A stretch of DNA of 51,687 bases from Arthrobacter cavernae (GCF_017368795.1 NZ_JAFNLL010000034.1:1-51687), one strand, 5' to 3'; shown: positions 8,349 through 17,456, numbered from the stretch's first letter. Program-made: numbers and translations. The notes: generated by a model not told the origin, from the sequence alone.

Positions 8349-9293
8349 CTACTTGACCGGGCTGAAGCGGGCCACGTCCGCGGCGTTCGTCGCGGCGCTC
8401 ATGAGCAGCGCGGCACCGAGCATGTGGGCGCCCACCAGGAGCGCCGGGATGCCGTTGTAGTACTGGGTGAAACCGATGACGGCCTGCAGCAGAGTGACGG
8501 CAAGGAGCATGAACACGGCGCTCCGGAAGATGCCAGGGATGCCCTTGCGGAGTACCAGATAGAGCGCGAAGAGCGTTCCGGCGGTGATGAGGTAGGCCGG
8601 GACGGCGTGGATGTGGGAGAACAGGTCCCAGTCGAGATCGTTGCGGGGCGCATCGGCGTCGCCGGCGTGCGGGCCTGCTCCGGTCACCACCACGCCGAGC
8701 ATCACGGCGAGGGCAGAGAACACGGCGACGGCGGTCATCACCGGCGCAGTTGCGCCCGGCAGCGCGGGCAGGGAGCGGTTCATGAAGCGTCCCGTGCGGC
8801 CGTAGGCCCGGTTCACCAGCAAGGTGGCGAGGACCACGAGTGCCATGGACACCAGGAAGTGCAGGCCAACCACCCACGGGTTAAGGTTCGAGAGCACCGT
8901 GATGCCGCCGATCACGGCCTGTGCCGGGATGCTCGCAAGCAGTCCCAGGGCCAGCAGGAAGAGATCGCGACGTTCCTTGCGGAGGTTCCACAGGTAGACG
9001 AGCATGGCGACGGCGACTGCCGCCAGGGCGAAGGTCAGGAGCCGGTTGCCGAACTCGATGAAGCCGTGGATGCCCATTTCGGGCGTGTTCACCAGGGAAT
9101 CGTTGGTGCACCGCGGCCAGGTGGGGCAGCCCAGGCCCGAAGCCGTCAGCCGGACGGCACCGCCGGTAACCACCAGCACGGTCTGCCCGATCAGTGAAAG
9201 CACTGCCAGGCGCCGGATGGTGCTGTTGAGTTGCGTGGGCAGCTTGGCAGCGAGGCGCTGGATGGTATTCGGGAGGCGGGAGGCCGTACTCAA
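8349..9293 (-). CDS. ctaA: Haem A synthase CtaA (314 aa)
   Basis: Membrane enzyme (COX15/CtaA family) oxidising the C8 methyl of haem O to the formyl of haem A. Typical segments are GGAVRLTASGLGCPTWPRC near the first helix, HGFIEFGNRLLTF, VVGLHFLVSMALV, FSHIHAVPAYLI and VGAHMLGAALLM, which supply the haem-ligand histidines. About eight transmembrane helices are expected. The TTG at 9293 (MSTASRLPNTIQ) is preferred; a GTG at 9329, 11 bases after the permease stop, would add 12 residues. It follows an ABC ATPase-permease pair and acts on the product of CtaB. Confidence 0.92.
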   Translation of the reverse strand: MSTASRLPNTIQRLAAKLPTQLNSTIRRLAVLSLIGQTVLVVTGGAVRLTASGLGCPTWPRCTNDSLVNTPEMGIHGFIEFGNRLLTFALAAVAVAMLVYLWNLRKERRDLFLLALGLLASIPAQAVIGGITVLSNLNPWVVGLHFLVSMALVVLATLLVNRAYGRTGRFMNRSLPALPGATAPVMTAVAVFSALAVMLGVVVTGAGPHAGDADAPRNDLDWDLFSHIHAVPAYLITAGTLFALYLVLRKGIPGIFRSAVFMLLAVTLLQAVIGFTQYYNGIPALLVGAHMLGAALLMSAATNAADVARFSPVK

Positions 9294-9339
9294 AGTTTCT
9301 CTCAATTCCAATTGACGGTTCGGGTCCACAAGAGGGCGC

Positions 9340-10125
9340 TCAGTTCCACTTGAACCAGCGGATGGCTGCGGCACCGGCCAGGACCGTCCACAGCGCCAGG
9401 ACAATGACGGCGGGCAGCGGCACCACGCCATGCAGGAAGGCATCCCGCAGCGCCTGGCCGAGTGCCCCCGAGGGCAGGAAGTGCACGATGCTCTGGGCCA
9501 GTGCAGGAAGGCGCTCGGTGGGCACCACAATGCCGCCCAGCGCACCCAGCAGGATCCACAGCAGATTCGTGATGGCCAGCGTGGCCTCGGGCCGCACGGT
9601 ACCGGCCACCAGCAGGCCCAAGGCAGTGAACGCTGCGGCGCCCAGGACCAGCAGGGCGAGGCCGGGCAGCCAGCCTTCGGGCCGCGGCTGCCAGCCGAGC
9701 ATGGCTGCGACGCCGCCGACCACCAGTACTTGCAGCGCCAGGACCACCAGTACTGCCAGGACCTTGCCTGCGATGAGTCCGGTCCGCCCGAGCGGTGTGG
9801 TGGAAAGGAAGCGCAGCACGCCGTAGCGGCGGTCAAAGCCGGTGGCGATGCCCTGTCCGGTGAAGGCCGTGGACATGGCGCACAACGCCAGGATGCCGGG
9901 CACGGCGATGTCGATGCGGCTCCCACCCAGGCCGTCCAGCAGCGGGGTGACGGCAAGGCCCACCAGGGCGAGGAGGGGGAGGATGACCGCCAGGATCAAC
10001 TGTTCGCCGTTGCGGATCATCGCCAGGGTTTCGTAGCGGCCCTGGAGCAGAACCCGGCGCAGGAGGGGTGCCGGACCGGCGTGCCCTTCCATGCCTGCCT
10101 GCTGGCCGGCCAGTGCGTTGCTCAT
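9340..10125 (-). CDS. ABC transporter permease (261 aa)
   Basis: Integral membrane subunit of an ABC-2 (DrrB-like) exporter. It has a short soluble N-terminus, then about six hydrophobic segments, including LILAVILPLLALVGLAV, a long central stretch (GKVLAVLVVLALQVLVVGG) and a final VIVLALWTVLAGAAA. The start is the ATG at 10125 (MSNALAGQQAG), which overlaps the ATPase stop in an ATGA junction; longer readings run into the ATPase gene. It sits between its ATPase and ctaA. From memory, the same three-gene order is found beside the suf operon in other actinobacteria, which suggests a link to haem or cytochrome assembly, but the substrate is unknown. Confidence 0.85.
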   Translation of the reverse strand: MSNALAGQQAGMEGHAGPAPLLRRVLLQGRYETLAMIRNGEQLILAVILPLLALVGLAVTPLLDGLGGSRIDIAVPGILALCAMSTAFTGQGIATGFDRRYGVLRFLSTTPLGRTGLIAGKVLAVLVVLALQVLVVGGVAAMLGWQPRPEGWLPGLALLVLGAAAFTALGLLVAGTVRPEATLAITNLLWILLGALGGIVVPTERLPALAQSIVHFLPSGALGQALRDAFLHGVVPLPAVIVLALWTVLAGAAAIRWFKWN

Positions 10126-11087
10126 CGGATGTCCCTTCCGGAGATGTCCAGGAATACGTCTTCGAGGCTGCGGGCCTCGAGCCGCAGGGAGGCCGGCATG
10201 ATGTCCCGCGCTGCCCACCAGGCGGTCAGCGCGGCAAGGTCTGCCGGGGTGAGGGCGCCCGTGACGGCGTAGCTGCCGGCGCGGCTTTCGCTGACAGCGA
10301 GGCCGGCGCCGAGGACGGTGGAGAAATCAAGCCCGGCGGGGGCGTCGAAGAAGAGCGTCCGCTCGGTGACTTCCTCGCCGGCGGAGTGGTCGCTGCTCAG
10401 CAGTTCGGCGACGGTCCCCTCGGCGACGTTGTGCCCGCCGTCGATGATGTAGACATAATCGGCAAGCCTCTGGGCATCGTCCATGAGGTGCGTTGTCAGC
10501 ACAATGCCCATGCCGGAATCCCGGAGCTCGGCAATCAGTTCGAACACGATCTGGCGCGACTGGGGATCAAGGCCGGCGCTGGGCTCGTCCAGGAACAGGA
10601 TCTCGGGGTTGCCCACCAGCGCGGCGGCCAGGGCCAGGCGCTGCTTCTGCCCGCCGGACAGGCGCCGGATGTTGGTCCGCCTGAACTGGGCGATGCCCAG
10701 CCGCTCCACCAGGAGGTCGACGGACATCGGGTTCCGGTACATTCCGGCGATGTGGCGCAGCAGGGGGATAGGACGGGCAGACGGCGGCAGCCCGCCGTCC
10801 TGGAGCATGACGCCGACGCGCGCCCGCAGGGACGCCCCGGCCGTGTCGGGGTCTTCGCCGAGGAGGGAGATGCTTCCGCCCGTGCGCCGCTGCAGGCCCT
10901 GCGCGCATTCGAGCGTGGTGGTCTTGCCGGCGCCGTTGGCGCCCAGGAGCGCGGTAATCTGGCCGCGTTCGGCCACGAGGGAGAGCCCTCCGACCACCCG
11001 GAGCATCTTGCCGTCAAGGGAGGCCAGCGGGCCAACATCCTTAATGAGTCCGTCAATGATGAGAACAGGGGAATCGGGGGATCGCAC
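10122..11087 (-). CDS. ABC transporter ATP-binding protein (321 aa)
   Basis: Cytoplasmic ATPase partner of the following permease. Walker A is GANGAGKTT (~49-57), the signature is RRLSGGQKQRLALA (~143-156), and Walker B is EILFLDEPSAGLDP (~163-176), followed by the H-loop LTTHLMDDAQRL. A C-terminal extension of about 100 residues follows, as in DrrA-type exporters. The start is a GTG at 11087. The gene is divergent from sufR, 108 bases away, and overlaps its permease by four bases. Substrate not predictable. Confidence 0.9.
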   Translation of the reverse strand: MRSPDSPVLIIDGLIKDVGPLASLDGKMLRVVGGLSLVAERGQITALLGANGAGKTTTLECAQGLQRRTGGSISLLGEDPDTAGASLRARVGVMLQDGGLPPSARPIPLLRHIAGMYRNPMSVDLLVERLGIAQFRRTNIRRLSGGQKQRLALAAALVGNPEILFLDEPSAGLDPQSRQIVFELIAELRDSGMGIVLTTHLMDDAQRLADYVYIIDGGHNVAEGTVAELLSSDHSAGEEVTERTLFFDAPAGLDFSTVLGAGLAVSESRAGSYAVTGALTPADLAALTAWWAARDIMPASLRLEARSLEDVFLDISGRDIR

Positions 11088-11170
11088 CAGAGTATTCTAC
11101 GTGAAGCACTACGTCCGCCGCCGTGGGCGCCTCAGGCCAGCCTTGCCTTACTGGCTGCGGGGATGAAATT

Positions 11171-11188
11171 ACGACATGATTGTGTTGT
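11171..11188 (+). promoter_or_regulatory. Candidate SufR operator upstream of sufR
   Basis: An imperfect inverted repeat, ACGACA (11171-11176), 6-nt spacer, TGTTGT (11183-11188), has one mismatch. It overlaps a CATGAT hexamer (11175-11180) that could be the -10 box and an in-frame GTG at 11187. From memory, short spaced palindromes of this kind are reported for actinobacterial SufR. Binding here would block transcription of sufR-sufB-sufD and the genes after them. Confidence 0.4.
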
Positions 11189-11195
11189 GTATTCC

Positions 11196-12017
11196 ATGAG
11201 CCCTGTTTCCGTGCCGTCCAAGCGGCATGGCGCACTGACGGCCGAGCCCCTTGCGGGCACGCCGGCGCTGCCTGACGCGGAAGACCGCACGCGCGACCGC
11301 GTTCTTGGTGCGGTGCTGGAGCATGGACCGGTCAGTGCCGCCGAGCTGGGGGAGCTCCTCGGCTTCACCCCGGCCGCCGTCCGCCGTCACCTGGACCACC
11401 TGGAACGCGGCGGCGTCATCGAGGTCAAGCGCGTGGCCAAGGCCGGCGCGGGTGCCGGGCGTCCCGCCCGCCGCTATGTCCTGAGTTCGCAGGGCCAGTC
11501 GAAGCTGGGCGACGACTACCTTAACATTGCCAGCTCTGCCCTCCGGCGGCTGCAGGAGTTGGCGGGCGAAGAAGCTGTCCGCGACTACGCCGTTGAGCGC
11601 TTTGCCGACATGGAACGCCGCTATGCGCCGGAAGTCAACGACGCCGGAGCGGACATCACCGACCGCGCTCTGGCGCTCTCGAAGGCGCTCAGCCGCGACG
11701 GCTACGTCGCCTCCGCCCACACCATCGAGGCCAAGGCTCCGCTTCCCGCAGCACTCGCCAGCGTCCAGCTGTGCCAGGGGCACTGCCCCATCCAGCACCT
11801 GGCCGCGGAATTCCCCGTTTTCTGCGACGCCGAGACCGAAGTGTTTTCGCGCCTGGTCGGCGTCGACGTCCGCAGGTTGTCGACGCTCGCCGGCGGCGGC
11901 CACGTCTGCACCACCCACATACCTACCGGGCGCCCGGTTGTCAGGGAGCCTCACGGCTCCTCAGAGCAGCCAAACAGCCCGTACGAGGAATCAAACAACC
12001 AGCAAGAAAGGCCGTGA
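11196..12017 (+). CDS. sufR: SufR-type iron-sulfur transcriptional repressor (273 aa)
   Basis: Winged-helix DNA-binding protein controlling Fe-S cluster assembly genes. The helix-turn-helix lies at ~36-80 ([20 protein letters not shown], then the wing GGVIEVKRV). The C-terminal half carries four cysteines, C193, C197, C210 and C238 ([21 protein letters not shown]), the pattern expected for a cluster-binding sensor. The ATG at 11196 is used; an in-frame GTG at 11187 would suit a leaderless transcript. Its stop TGA shares one base with the sufB ATG (TGATG), so the two are translationally coupled. Confidence 0.88.
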   Translation: MSPVSVPSKRHGALTAEPLAGTPALPDAEDRTRDRVLGAVLEHGPVSAAELGELLGFTPAAVRRHLDHLERGGVIEVKRVAKAGAGAGRPARRYVLSSQGQSKLGDDYLNIASSALRRLQELAGEEAVRDYAVERFADMERRYAPEVNDAGADITDRALALSKALSRDGYVASAHTIEAKAPLPAALASVQLCQGHCPIQHLAAEFPVFCDAETEVFSRLVGVDVRRLSTLAGGGHVCTTHIPTGRPVVREPHGSSEQPNSPYEESNNQQERP

Positions 12018-13480
12018 TGACGGACCAACTAGCAGAGAAAGCGGTAGCTGACGGCACTGTGATCTCGGAGATTCTGGAAAAGAATCCCGAACTGCACGGT
12101 ATCGGAAACTACGAGTACGGCTGGGCCGACAAGAATGACGTCGGCGCCAACGCACGTCGTGGCATCAACGACGAAGTAGTCCGCGATATTTCGGCCAAGA
12201 AGAATGAGCCGGAATGGATGCTGGACCTGCGCCTGAAGGGCCTGAAGTACTTCGACCGCAAGCCCATGCCCACCTGGGGTGCAGACCTCTCCGGCATCGA
12301 CTTCGACAACATCAAGTACTTCGTGCGCTCCACGGAAAAGCAGGCCGCCACGTGGGAAGACCTGCCCGAGGACATCCGGAACACCTACGAGAAGCTGGGC
12401 ATCCCGGAAGCCGAGCGCAGCCGCCTCGTTTCCGGTGTGGCCGCACAGTATGAGTCCGAGGTGGTGTACCACCAGATCCGCGAGGACTTGGAAGCCCAGG
12501 GCGTCATCTTCCTGGACACCGACACCGCGCTGCGCGAGCACCCGGAGATCTTCCAGGAGTACTTCGGCACCATCATCCCCGTGGGCGACAACAAGTTCGC
12601 GTCGCTGAACACGGCTGTCTGGTCCGGCGGTTCCTTCGTCTACGTCCCCAAGGGCGTCCACGTCGACATCCCGCTGCAGGCCTACTTCCGCATCAACACG
12701 GAAAACATGGGCCAGTTCGAGCGCACGCTGATCATCGCGGACGAGGACTCCTACGTCCACTACATCGAAGGCTGCACCGCGCCGATCTACACCTCGGACT
12801 CGCTGCACTCCGCCGTCGTGGAGATCATCGTGAAGAAGGGCGCCCGCGTCCGGTACACGACCATCCAGAACTGGTCCACCAACGTGTACAACCTGGTCAC
12901 CAAGCGCGCCATCTGCGAAGAGGGCGCCACCATGGAATGGATCGATGGCAACATCGGCTCCAAGGTGACCATGAAGTACCCGGCCGTCTACCTCGTTGGC
13001 GAGCACGCCAAGGGCGAGACCCTGTCCATCGCCTTCGCGGGCGAAGGCCAGCATCAGGACACCGGCTCCAAGATGGTGCACATCGCGCCGAACACCAAGA
13101 GCTCCATCATCTCCAAGTCCGTGGCACGCGGCGGCGGCCGTGCGGCCTACCGCGGCCTGGTCCAGGTCCGCGAAGGCGCCAAGCACTCCGCAAACACCGT
13201 GCGCTGTGACGCCCTGCTGGTGGACACCATTTCCCGTTCGGACACGTACCCATACATCGACATCCGCGAGGATGACGTCGTGATGGGCCACGAGGCCACC
13301 GTTTCCCGCGTCAGCGAAGAGCAGCTCTTCTATCTGATGTCCCGCGGCATGCGTGAGGACGAGGCCATGGCCATGATCGTGCGCGGCTTCATTGAGCCGA
13401 TCGCCCGCGAACTGCCCATGGAATACGCCCTTGAGCTGAACCGCCTGATTGAACTGCAGATGGAAGGATCGGTCGGTTAA
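12017..13480 (+). CDS. sufB: Fe-S cluster assembly protein SufB (487 aa)
   Basis: Scaffold subunit of the SufBCD complex on which Fe-S clusters form. The N-terminal segment ([37 protein letters not shown]) and the C-terminal beta-helix are intact, ending with [18 protein letters not shown] and [17 protein letters not shown]. Near residue 410 the sequence reads [17 protein letters not shown]. From memory, the E. coli cluster-building cysteine lies in the equivalent region, where Ser/Arg now stand, as I recall for other actinobacterial SufB. The ATG at 12017 is fixed by coupling to sufR, and the TAA shares a base with the sufD ATG. Confidence 0.95.
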   Translation: MTDQLAEKAVADGTVISEILEKNPELHGIGNYEYGWADKNDVGANARRGINDEVVRDISAKKNEPEWMLDLRLKGLKYFDRKPMPTWGADLSGIDFDNIKYFVRSTEKQAATWEDLPEDIRNTYEKLGIPEAERSRLVSGVAAQYESEVVYHQIREDLEAQGVIFLDTDTALREHPEIFQEYFGTIIPVGDNKFASLNTAVWSGGSFVYVPKGVHVDIPLQAYFRINTENMGQFERTLIIADEDSYVHYIEGCTAPIYTSDSLHSAVVEIIVKKGARVRYTTIQNWSTNVYNLVTKRAICEEGATMEWIDGNIGSKVTMKYPAVYLVGEHAKGETLSIAFAGEGQHQDTGSKMVHIAPNTKSSIISKSVARGGGRAAYRGLVQVREGAKHSANTVRCDALLVDTISRSDTYPYIDIREDDVVMGHEATVSRVSEEQLFYLMSRGMREDEAMAMIVRGFIEPIARELPMEYALELNRLIELQMEGSVG

Positions 13481-14790
13481 TGACTGACATCACTACTGAA
13501 AAGGCGCGCATCGGCGCGCCCTCGGCCCAGCCGTTCATCGACGGCTTCACCGAGGAAGGCGAGAGCCTCTCGCCGATCAACGCCGGTACCGCGGGCTCGA
13601 CGGCGGCAGCGCCGTCCGCTGGTCCGCTCGCCGGTGACTCCGCCAAGAGCCACTCGCACGGCGGTGGCGTCGGCATCCCGGACAGCTCGCGCGCCGGCCG
13701 CCTGACCTCGTACCAGTTGGCGGACTTCAAGCCCCTGACGGGCCTGGAGGAAGACTGGCGCTTCACCCCGCTCAAGCGTCTGCGCGGCCTGCACAGCGAA
13801 GTCCTCAGCGGTGCGGCCCCTGCCGTCGCCGTCACGGCCCCGGCAGGCGTCGTCGTCGAGACCGTCGGCCGCGATGACAAGCGCATCGGCCAGGCCGGCA
13901 TCCCGGAAGACCGCGTGTCCGCCAATGCCTGGGAAAACTTCGCCGAAGCAACGGTTGTCACCGTGCCCGCAGAGTTCGAGGCCGAGGGTGAAATCTCCGT
14001 GGTCGTCACCGGGGCCGGGGAAGAGGCTTCCGCGCAGCACATCGTGATCGTTGCCGAGCGCTTCTCCAAGTCCGTCGTCGTCCTGGAGCACCAGGGCACC
14101 GCGATCGTGTCGGAGAACGTCGAGATCATCGTCGAAGACGGCGCGCAGCTCACTGTCATCTCACTCCAGGAATGGAACGACAACGCCGTGCACGCATCCT
14201 CGCAGCAGGCCAAGCTTGGCCGCGACGCGAAGTTCAAGCACATCGTGGTCAGCCTGGGCGGCGACCTCGTCCGCGTGACACCGTCCGCCCGCTTCACGGC
14301 CCCCGGCGGCGAGGCCGAAATGTTCGGCCTGTACTTCGCAGACGCCGGCCAGCACCTTGAGCAGCGTTTGTTCGTTGACCACGCCGTGGCCAACTGCAAG
14401 TCCAACGTCCTGTACAAGGGCGCACTGCAGGGCCGCAACGCCCACGCAGTCTGGGTTGGCGATGTCCTGATCCGCAAGGAAGCCGAAGGCACGGACAGCT
14501 ACGAGGCCAACCGCAACCTGTTGCTGACCGACGGTGCACGCGCTGACTCTGTTCCCAACCTCGAGATCGAAACCGGCCTGATCGAAGGTGCCGGCCACGC
14601 CAGCGCCACCGGCCGCCTCGACGACGAACACCTGTTCTACCTCATGGCACGCGGTATCCCGGAAGATGTTGCCCGCCGTCTGGTGGTGCGCGGCTTCCTC
14701 AACGAGATCATCCAGCAGATCAAGGTCCCGGCTCTCGAAGAGCGCCTGACCGCGGCTGTTGAGCGTGAACTCGCTGTGAGCGACAACTAA
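13480..14790 (+). CDS. sufD: Fe-S cluster assembly protein SufD (436 aa)
   Basis: Partner of SufB in the SufBC2D scaffold. A long low-complexity Ala/Ser/Gly N-terminus (to ~70) precedes LTSYQLADFKPLTGLEEDWRF. The C-terminal beta-helix ends with EGAGHASATGRLDDEHLFYL, which keeps the histidine implicated in cluster building, and MARGIPEDVARRLVVRGF. The start overlaps the sufB stop (TAATG). A Rieske protein gene follows after 26 bases. Confidence 0.93.
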   Translation: MTDITTEKARIGAPSAQPFIDGFTEEGESLSPINAGTAGSTAAAPSAGPLAGDSAKSHSHGGGVGIPDSSRAGRLTSYQLADFKPLTGLEEDWRFTPLKRLRGLHSEVLSGAAPAVAVTAPAGVVVETVGRDDKRIGQAGIPEDRVSANAWENFAEATVVTVPAEFEAEGEISVVVTGAGEEASAQHIVIVAERFSKSVVVLEHQGTAIVSENVEIIVEDGAQLTVISLQEWNDNAVHASSQQAKLGRDAKFKHIVVSLGGDLVRVTPSARFTAPGGEAEMFGLYFADAGQHLEQRLFVDHAVANCKSNVLYKGALQGRNAHAVWVGDVLIRKEAEGTDSYEANRNLLLTDGARADSVPNLEIETGLIEGAGHASATGRLDDEHLFYLMARGIPEDVARRLVVRGFLNEIIQQIKVPALEERLTAAVERELAVSDN

Positions 14791-14816
14791 CAACGGCCGG
14801 GCAGGAAGATATCCAC

Positions 14817-15173
14817 ATGAGCGAACAGCCAAAAGGCGAACTGGTGTGCAACGCCAACGACATTCAGGTCAAGCAGGCGCTGCGCGTCCTGATCGATGAC
14901 TACCCCGTAGCCATCGTGAGGGACTCGATGGGAGAGATCCACGCCATCGGGGACACCTGCTCGCATGCGGACATCTCCCTGTCCGAGGGCGAGATTGAAG
15001 GCTGCGCCATCGAGTGCTGGGGCCACGGCTCCCAGTTCGATCTGCGCAGCGGCCAGCCGCTCCAGCTTCCTGCCTACGACCCCGTTCCCGTGTTCGCCGT
15101 AACCCTCGATGGTGACGACGTCTACGTGGACGTGAGCAACGTTGTGAACGGCGCCTCGGTAGAGAACTACTGA
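14817..15173 (+). CDS. Rieske [2Fe-2S] ferredoxin-like protein (118 aa)
   Basis: Small soluble protein with a full Rieske site: C48-x-H50 (GDTCSHAD) and C67-x-x-H70 (IECWGHGS), which bind a 2Fe-2S cluster through two Cys and two His. It resembles the ferredoxin subunit of non-haem iron oxygenases and NirD-like proteins. Its place between sufD and sufC suggests electron supply during cluster assembly, or a carrier or test substrate for it. It is not a core SUF component in E. coli. ATG at 14817, 26 bases after sufD. Confidence 0.88.
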   Translation: MSEQPKGELVCNANDIQVKQALRVLIDDYPVAIVRDSMGEIHAIGDTCSHADISLSEGEIEGCAIECWGHGSQFDLRSGQPLQLPAYDPVPVFAVTLDGDDVYVDVSNVVNGASVENY

Positions 15174-15223
15174 GATCCATTGCTTGAGAAGTACTGAGAC
15201 TTACGAACGAAAGAAAGAAGAGC

Positions 15224-16006
15224 ATGTCTACTCTTGAGATCAAGGACCTGCACGTCAGCATTGAGACGGAGCAGGGCACCAAGGAGATCCTGAAGGGCGT
15301 CAGCCTGACCATCAAGACCGGTGAGACCCACGCGATCATGGGCCCCAACGGTTCGGGCAAGTCCACCCTGGCCTCCACCATTGCCGGCCACCCGCGCTAC
15401 ACCGTCACCAGCGGCAGCATCACGCTGGACGGCGAAGACGTGCTGGCCATGAGCGTTGACGAGCGCGCCCGCGCCGGCGTCTTCCTGGCCATGCAATACC
15501 CCGTGGAGGTTCCGGGCGTCACCATGACGAACTTCCTGCGCACCGCCAAGACCGCCATCGACGGCGAAGCACCGGCATTGCGCACCTGGACCAAGGACGT
15601 CAAGGCTGCCATGGCTCAGCTGCGCATCGACGCCGACTTCGCCCAGCGCAACGTCAACGAAGGCTTCTCCGGCGGTGAGAAGAAGCGCGTGGAAATCCTG
15701 CAGCTGGAACTCTTCAAGCCGAAGTTCGCCGTTCTGGACGAGACCGACTCCGGCCTGGACGTCGACGCCCTCAAGGTTGTCTCCGAGGGCGTCAACCGCG
15801 CCCACGAAGGCGGCAACATGGGCACCCTGCTCATCACGCACTACACCCGCATCCTGCGCTACATCAAGCCGGACTTCGTCCACGTCTTCGTTGACGGCCA
15901 GGTTGTCGAGGAGGGCGGCCCGGAACTGGCCGACCGTCTCGAAGAAGAGGGCTACGACCGCTACGCCACCGGCGCAGCCACCATCGCCGCGGCTGCACAG
16001 GCCTAG
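15224..16006 (+). CDS. sufC: Fe-S cluster assembly ATPase SufC (260 aa)
   Basis: ABC-type ATPase that drives conformational change in SufBC2D. Walker A is MGPNGSGKST (~38-47), the signature is GFSGGEKKRVEILQL (~146-160), Walker B is FAVLDETDSGLDVDALK (~167-183), and the H-loop is LLITHYTRILRYI. Length is normal for SufC. It follows the Rieske gene after 50 bases, with an AAGAAAGAAG stretch before the ATG, and precedes sufT by 12 bases. Confidence 0.95.
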   Translation: MSTLEIKDLHVSIETEQGTKEILKGVSLTIKTGETHAIMGPNGSGKSTLASTIAGHPRYTVTSGSITLDGEDVLAMSVDERARAGVFLAMQYPVEVPGVTMTNFLRTAKTAIDGEAPALRTWTKDVKAAMAQLRIDADFAQRNVNEGFSGGEKKRVEILQLELFKPKFAVLDETDSGLDVDALKVVSEGVNRAHEGGNMGTLLITHYTRILRYIKPDFVHVFVDGQVVEEGGPELADRLEEEGYDRYATGAATIAAAAQA

Positions 16007-16018
16007 TTAGGACCCGCC

Positions 16019-16351
16019 ATGACCGATACCAACACGGCGCGCACCAGCCTTGAGGACGTCGAGGAGGCTCTCAAGGACGTCATTGACCCCGAGCTCGGCG
16101 TCAATGTGGTTGACCTTGGCCTGCTGTACGGACTGAAGTACTCGGACGACGACGGTGCCCTCCTGATCGACATGACGCTGACGACGGCGGCCTGCCCGCT
16201 GACGGACGTGCTTGAGGAGCAGGTGGGCAAGTCCCTCGACGGAGTCGTGGACGACTGGCGCCTCAACTGGGTATGGATGCCGCCATGGGGTCCCGAGCGG
16301 ATCACCGACGACGGCAAGGACCAGATGCGGGCCCTCGGCTTCAACATCTAG
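16019..16351 (+). CDS. sufT: SufT-like metal-sulfur cluster maturation protein (DUF59, 110 aa)
   Basis: MIP18/DUF59 family protein acting late in Fe-S maturation. The family core is visible: VIDPELGVNVVDLGLLYGL (~21-39) and the MTLTTAACPLTDVLEEQV stretch with the conserved C59. It ends the suf operon. The cysteine desulfurase sufS and the scaffold/transfer protein sufU, which stand between sufC and sufT in many actinobacteria, are absent here. ATG at 16019. Confidence 0.9.
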   Translation: MTDTNTARTSLEDVEEALKDVIDPELGVNVVDLGLLYGLKYSDDDGALLIDMTLTTAACPLTDVLEEQVGKSLDGVVDDWRLNWVWMPPWGPERITDDGKDQMRALGFNI

Positions 16352-16424
16352 GTCCCCACCGCCTCCCTAGCCTCGCTTCGCTTCGGCCAGGGAACCCTCG
16401 GCGGCGGAGGCCCCTGACGTGGAA

Positions 16425-16468
16425 CGACGGCGGGTGCCCGGCTCACATGAGCCAGGCACCCGCCGTCG
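16425..16468. terminator. Bidirectional hairpin between sufT and the zinc peptidase gene
   Basis: A 14-bp perfect stem (16425-16438 with 16455-16468) continues, after a C/A mismatch, into GGCTCA/TGAGCC (16440-16445 with 16448-16453). It lies between convergent genes and lacks a T-run on either side, so it may act as a strong roadblock hairpin. Confidence 0.6.
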
Positions 16469-16489
16469 GCGTATCCGGGTCGTATCCGG

Positions 16490-17395
16490 CTAGGGTGCCG
16501 TCACCCCGAAGGTGTCGCACTTGTTGATATCGCCGATGCTGTAGCCGGTGTAGAACCACTTCTGCCGCTGGGCGCTGGAACCGTGCGTCCAGGATTCCGG
16601 GGACACCCGGCCCGTGGCGGCCGCCTGGATGCGGTCATCGCCCACGGCCTCGGCGGCGGACAGGGCGTCCTGCAGGTCCTTCTCGGTCAGCGGGTCCAGG
16701 AACGGCTGGCCGCTCTGCGGATCCTTCTGGGTGCTGGCGTAGCGGACCCAGAGCCCCGCATAGCAGTCAGCCTGAAGCTCAACACGCACGGCGCCCGACT
16801 GCGGCCCCTGGGGATCCTGCTGGGCGAGGTCGAGGTTGCCCAGGATGGCCTGGACGTGGTGTCCGAACTCATGGGCCACCACGTATTCCTGCGCGAGCGG
16901 CCCGCCGGAGGAGCCGAAACGGGTGACGAGTTCCTCGAAGAACCCGGGGTCGAAGTAGGCCGTGGTGTCCGCCGGGCAGTAGAACGGTCCCACCGCGGTG
17001 GAGGCTGGCCCGCATCCCGTGTTCGTGGCCTGGCTGAACAGCACTGTCTTGGGGCGTGGGTAGTCCACGTTGTAGCCGGCCAGGTACGCCGGCCAGAAAT
17101 TGTTGAGGCTGTTGACTGTGCCGGTGATGCGGCAGTCCAGGCGCTGGTCGGCGTCGGCGCCCGTCTTGCATTCCTGGGTGCCGCCGCTGGAAACGCTGCT
17201 CCCGACGGCGGGCGGCTGGCTTCTGCCACCGGTCATGTCCCCCAGGATGTTCGGATTGATCCCGAAGAGCGCGAGCAGCAGCACCACGATGCCGCCGCCA
17301 ATGCCTCCGCCGATCTTGGTTCCGCGCCGCATGCCACCGCCCCGGCGGTCCTCCACCTGGGATGGGTCCAGCTGGACCCCGTCATTGAAACTCAT
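16490..17395 (-). CDS. Neutral zinc metallopeptidase, YpfJ family (301 aa)
   Basis: Predicted membrane-anchored metallopeptidase. It opens with a Gly-rich cytoplasmic stretch (DRRGGGMRRGTKIGGG), then one transmembrane segment at ~32-46 (IVVLLLALFGINPN). The extracellular catalytic domain has the zinc motif in VVAHEFGHHVQ (~170-180) and a downstream LQADCYAGLWVRY, where Glu/Asp ligands are expected. Four cysteines may form disulfides. The substrate is unknown for the family. It converges on sufT, and its ATG lies 61 bases from the divergent acyl-CoA ligase gene. Confidence 0.88.
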   Translation of the reverse strand: MSFNDGVQLDPSQVEDRRGGGMRRGTKIGGGIGGGIVVLLLALFGINPNILGDMTGGRSQPPAVGSSVSSGGTQECKTGADADQRLDCRITGTVNSLNNFWPAYLAGYNVDYPRPKTVLFSQATNTGCGPASTAVGPFYCPADTTAYFDPGFFEELVTRFGSSGGPLAQEYVVAHEFGHHVQAILGNLDLAQQDPQGPQSGAVRVELQADCYAGLWVRYASTQKDPQSGQPFLDPLTEKDLQDALSAAEAVGDDRIQAAATGRVSPESWTHGSSAQRQKWFYTGYSIGDINKCDTFGVTAP

Positions 17396-17443
17396 ATCGC
17401 CACAATAGACGCCACGGAGCAGTCAGGACGGGAATGCGGCCGG

Positions 17444-17449
17444 TAAAAT
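17444..17449 (+). promoter_or_regulatory. -10 box for a probable leaderless ligase-thiolase transcript
   Basis: TAAAAT stands seven bases before the ATG at 17457, the spacing expected if transcription starts at the start codon. There is no Shine-Dalgarno sequence in between. No clear -35 element and no recognisable biotin-repressor palindrome is seen. Confidence 0.45.
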
Positions 17450-17456
17450 CAATCCA

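Noticed and set aside
11771..12016. Upstream extension of the sufB reading frame
   Set aside because: It runs out of frame through the 3' end of sufR. The ATG at 12017, coupled to the sufR stop, gives the family N-terminus.
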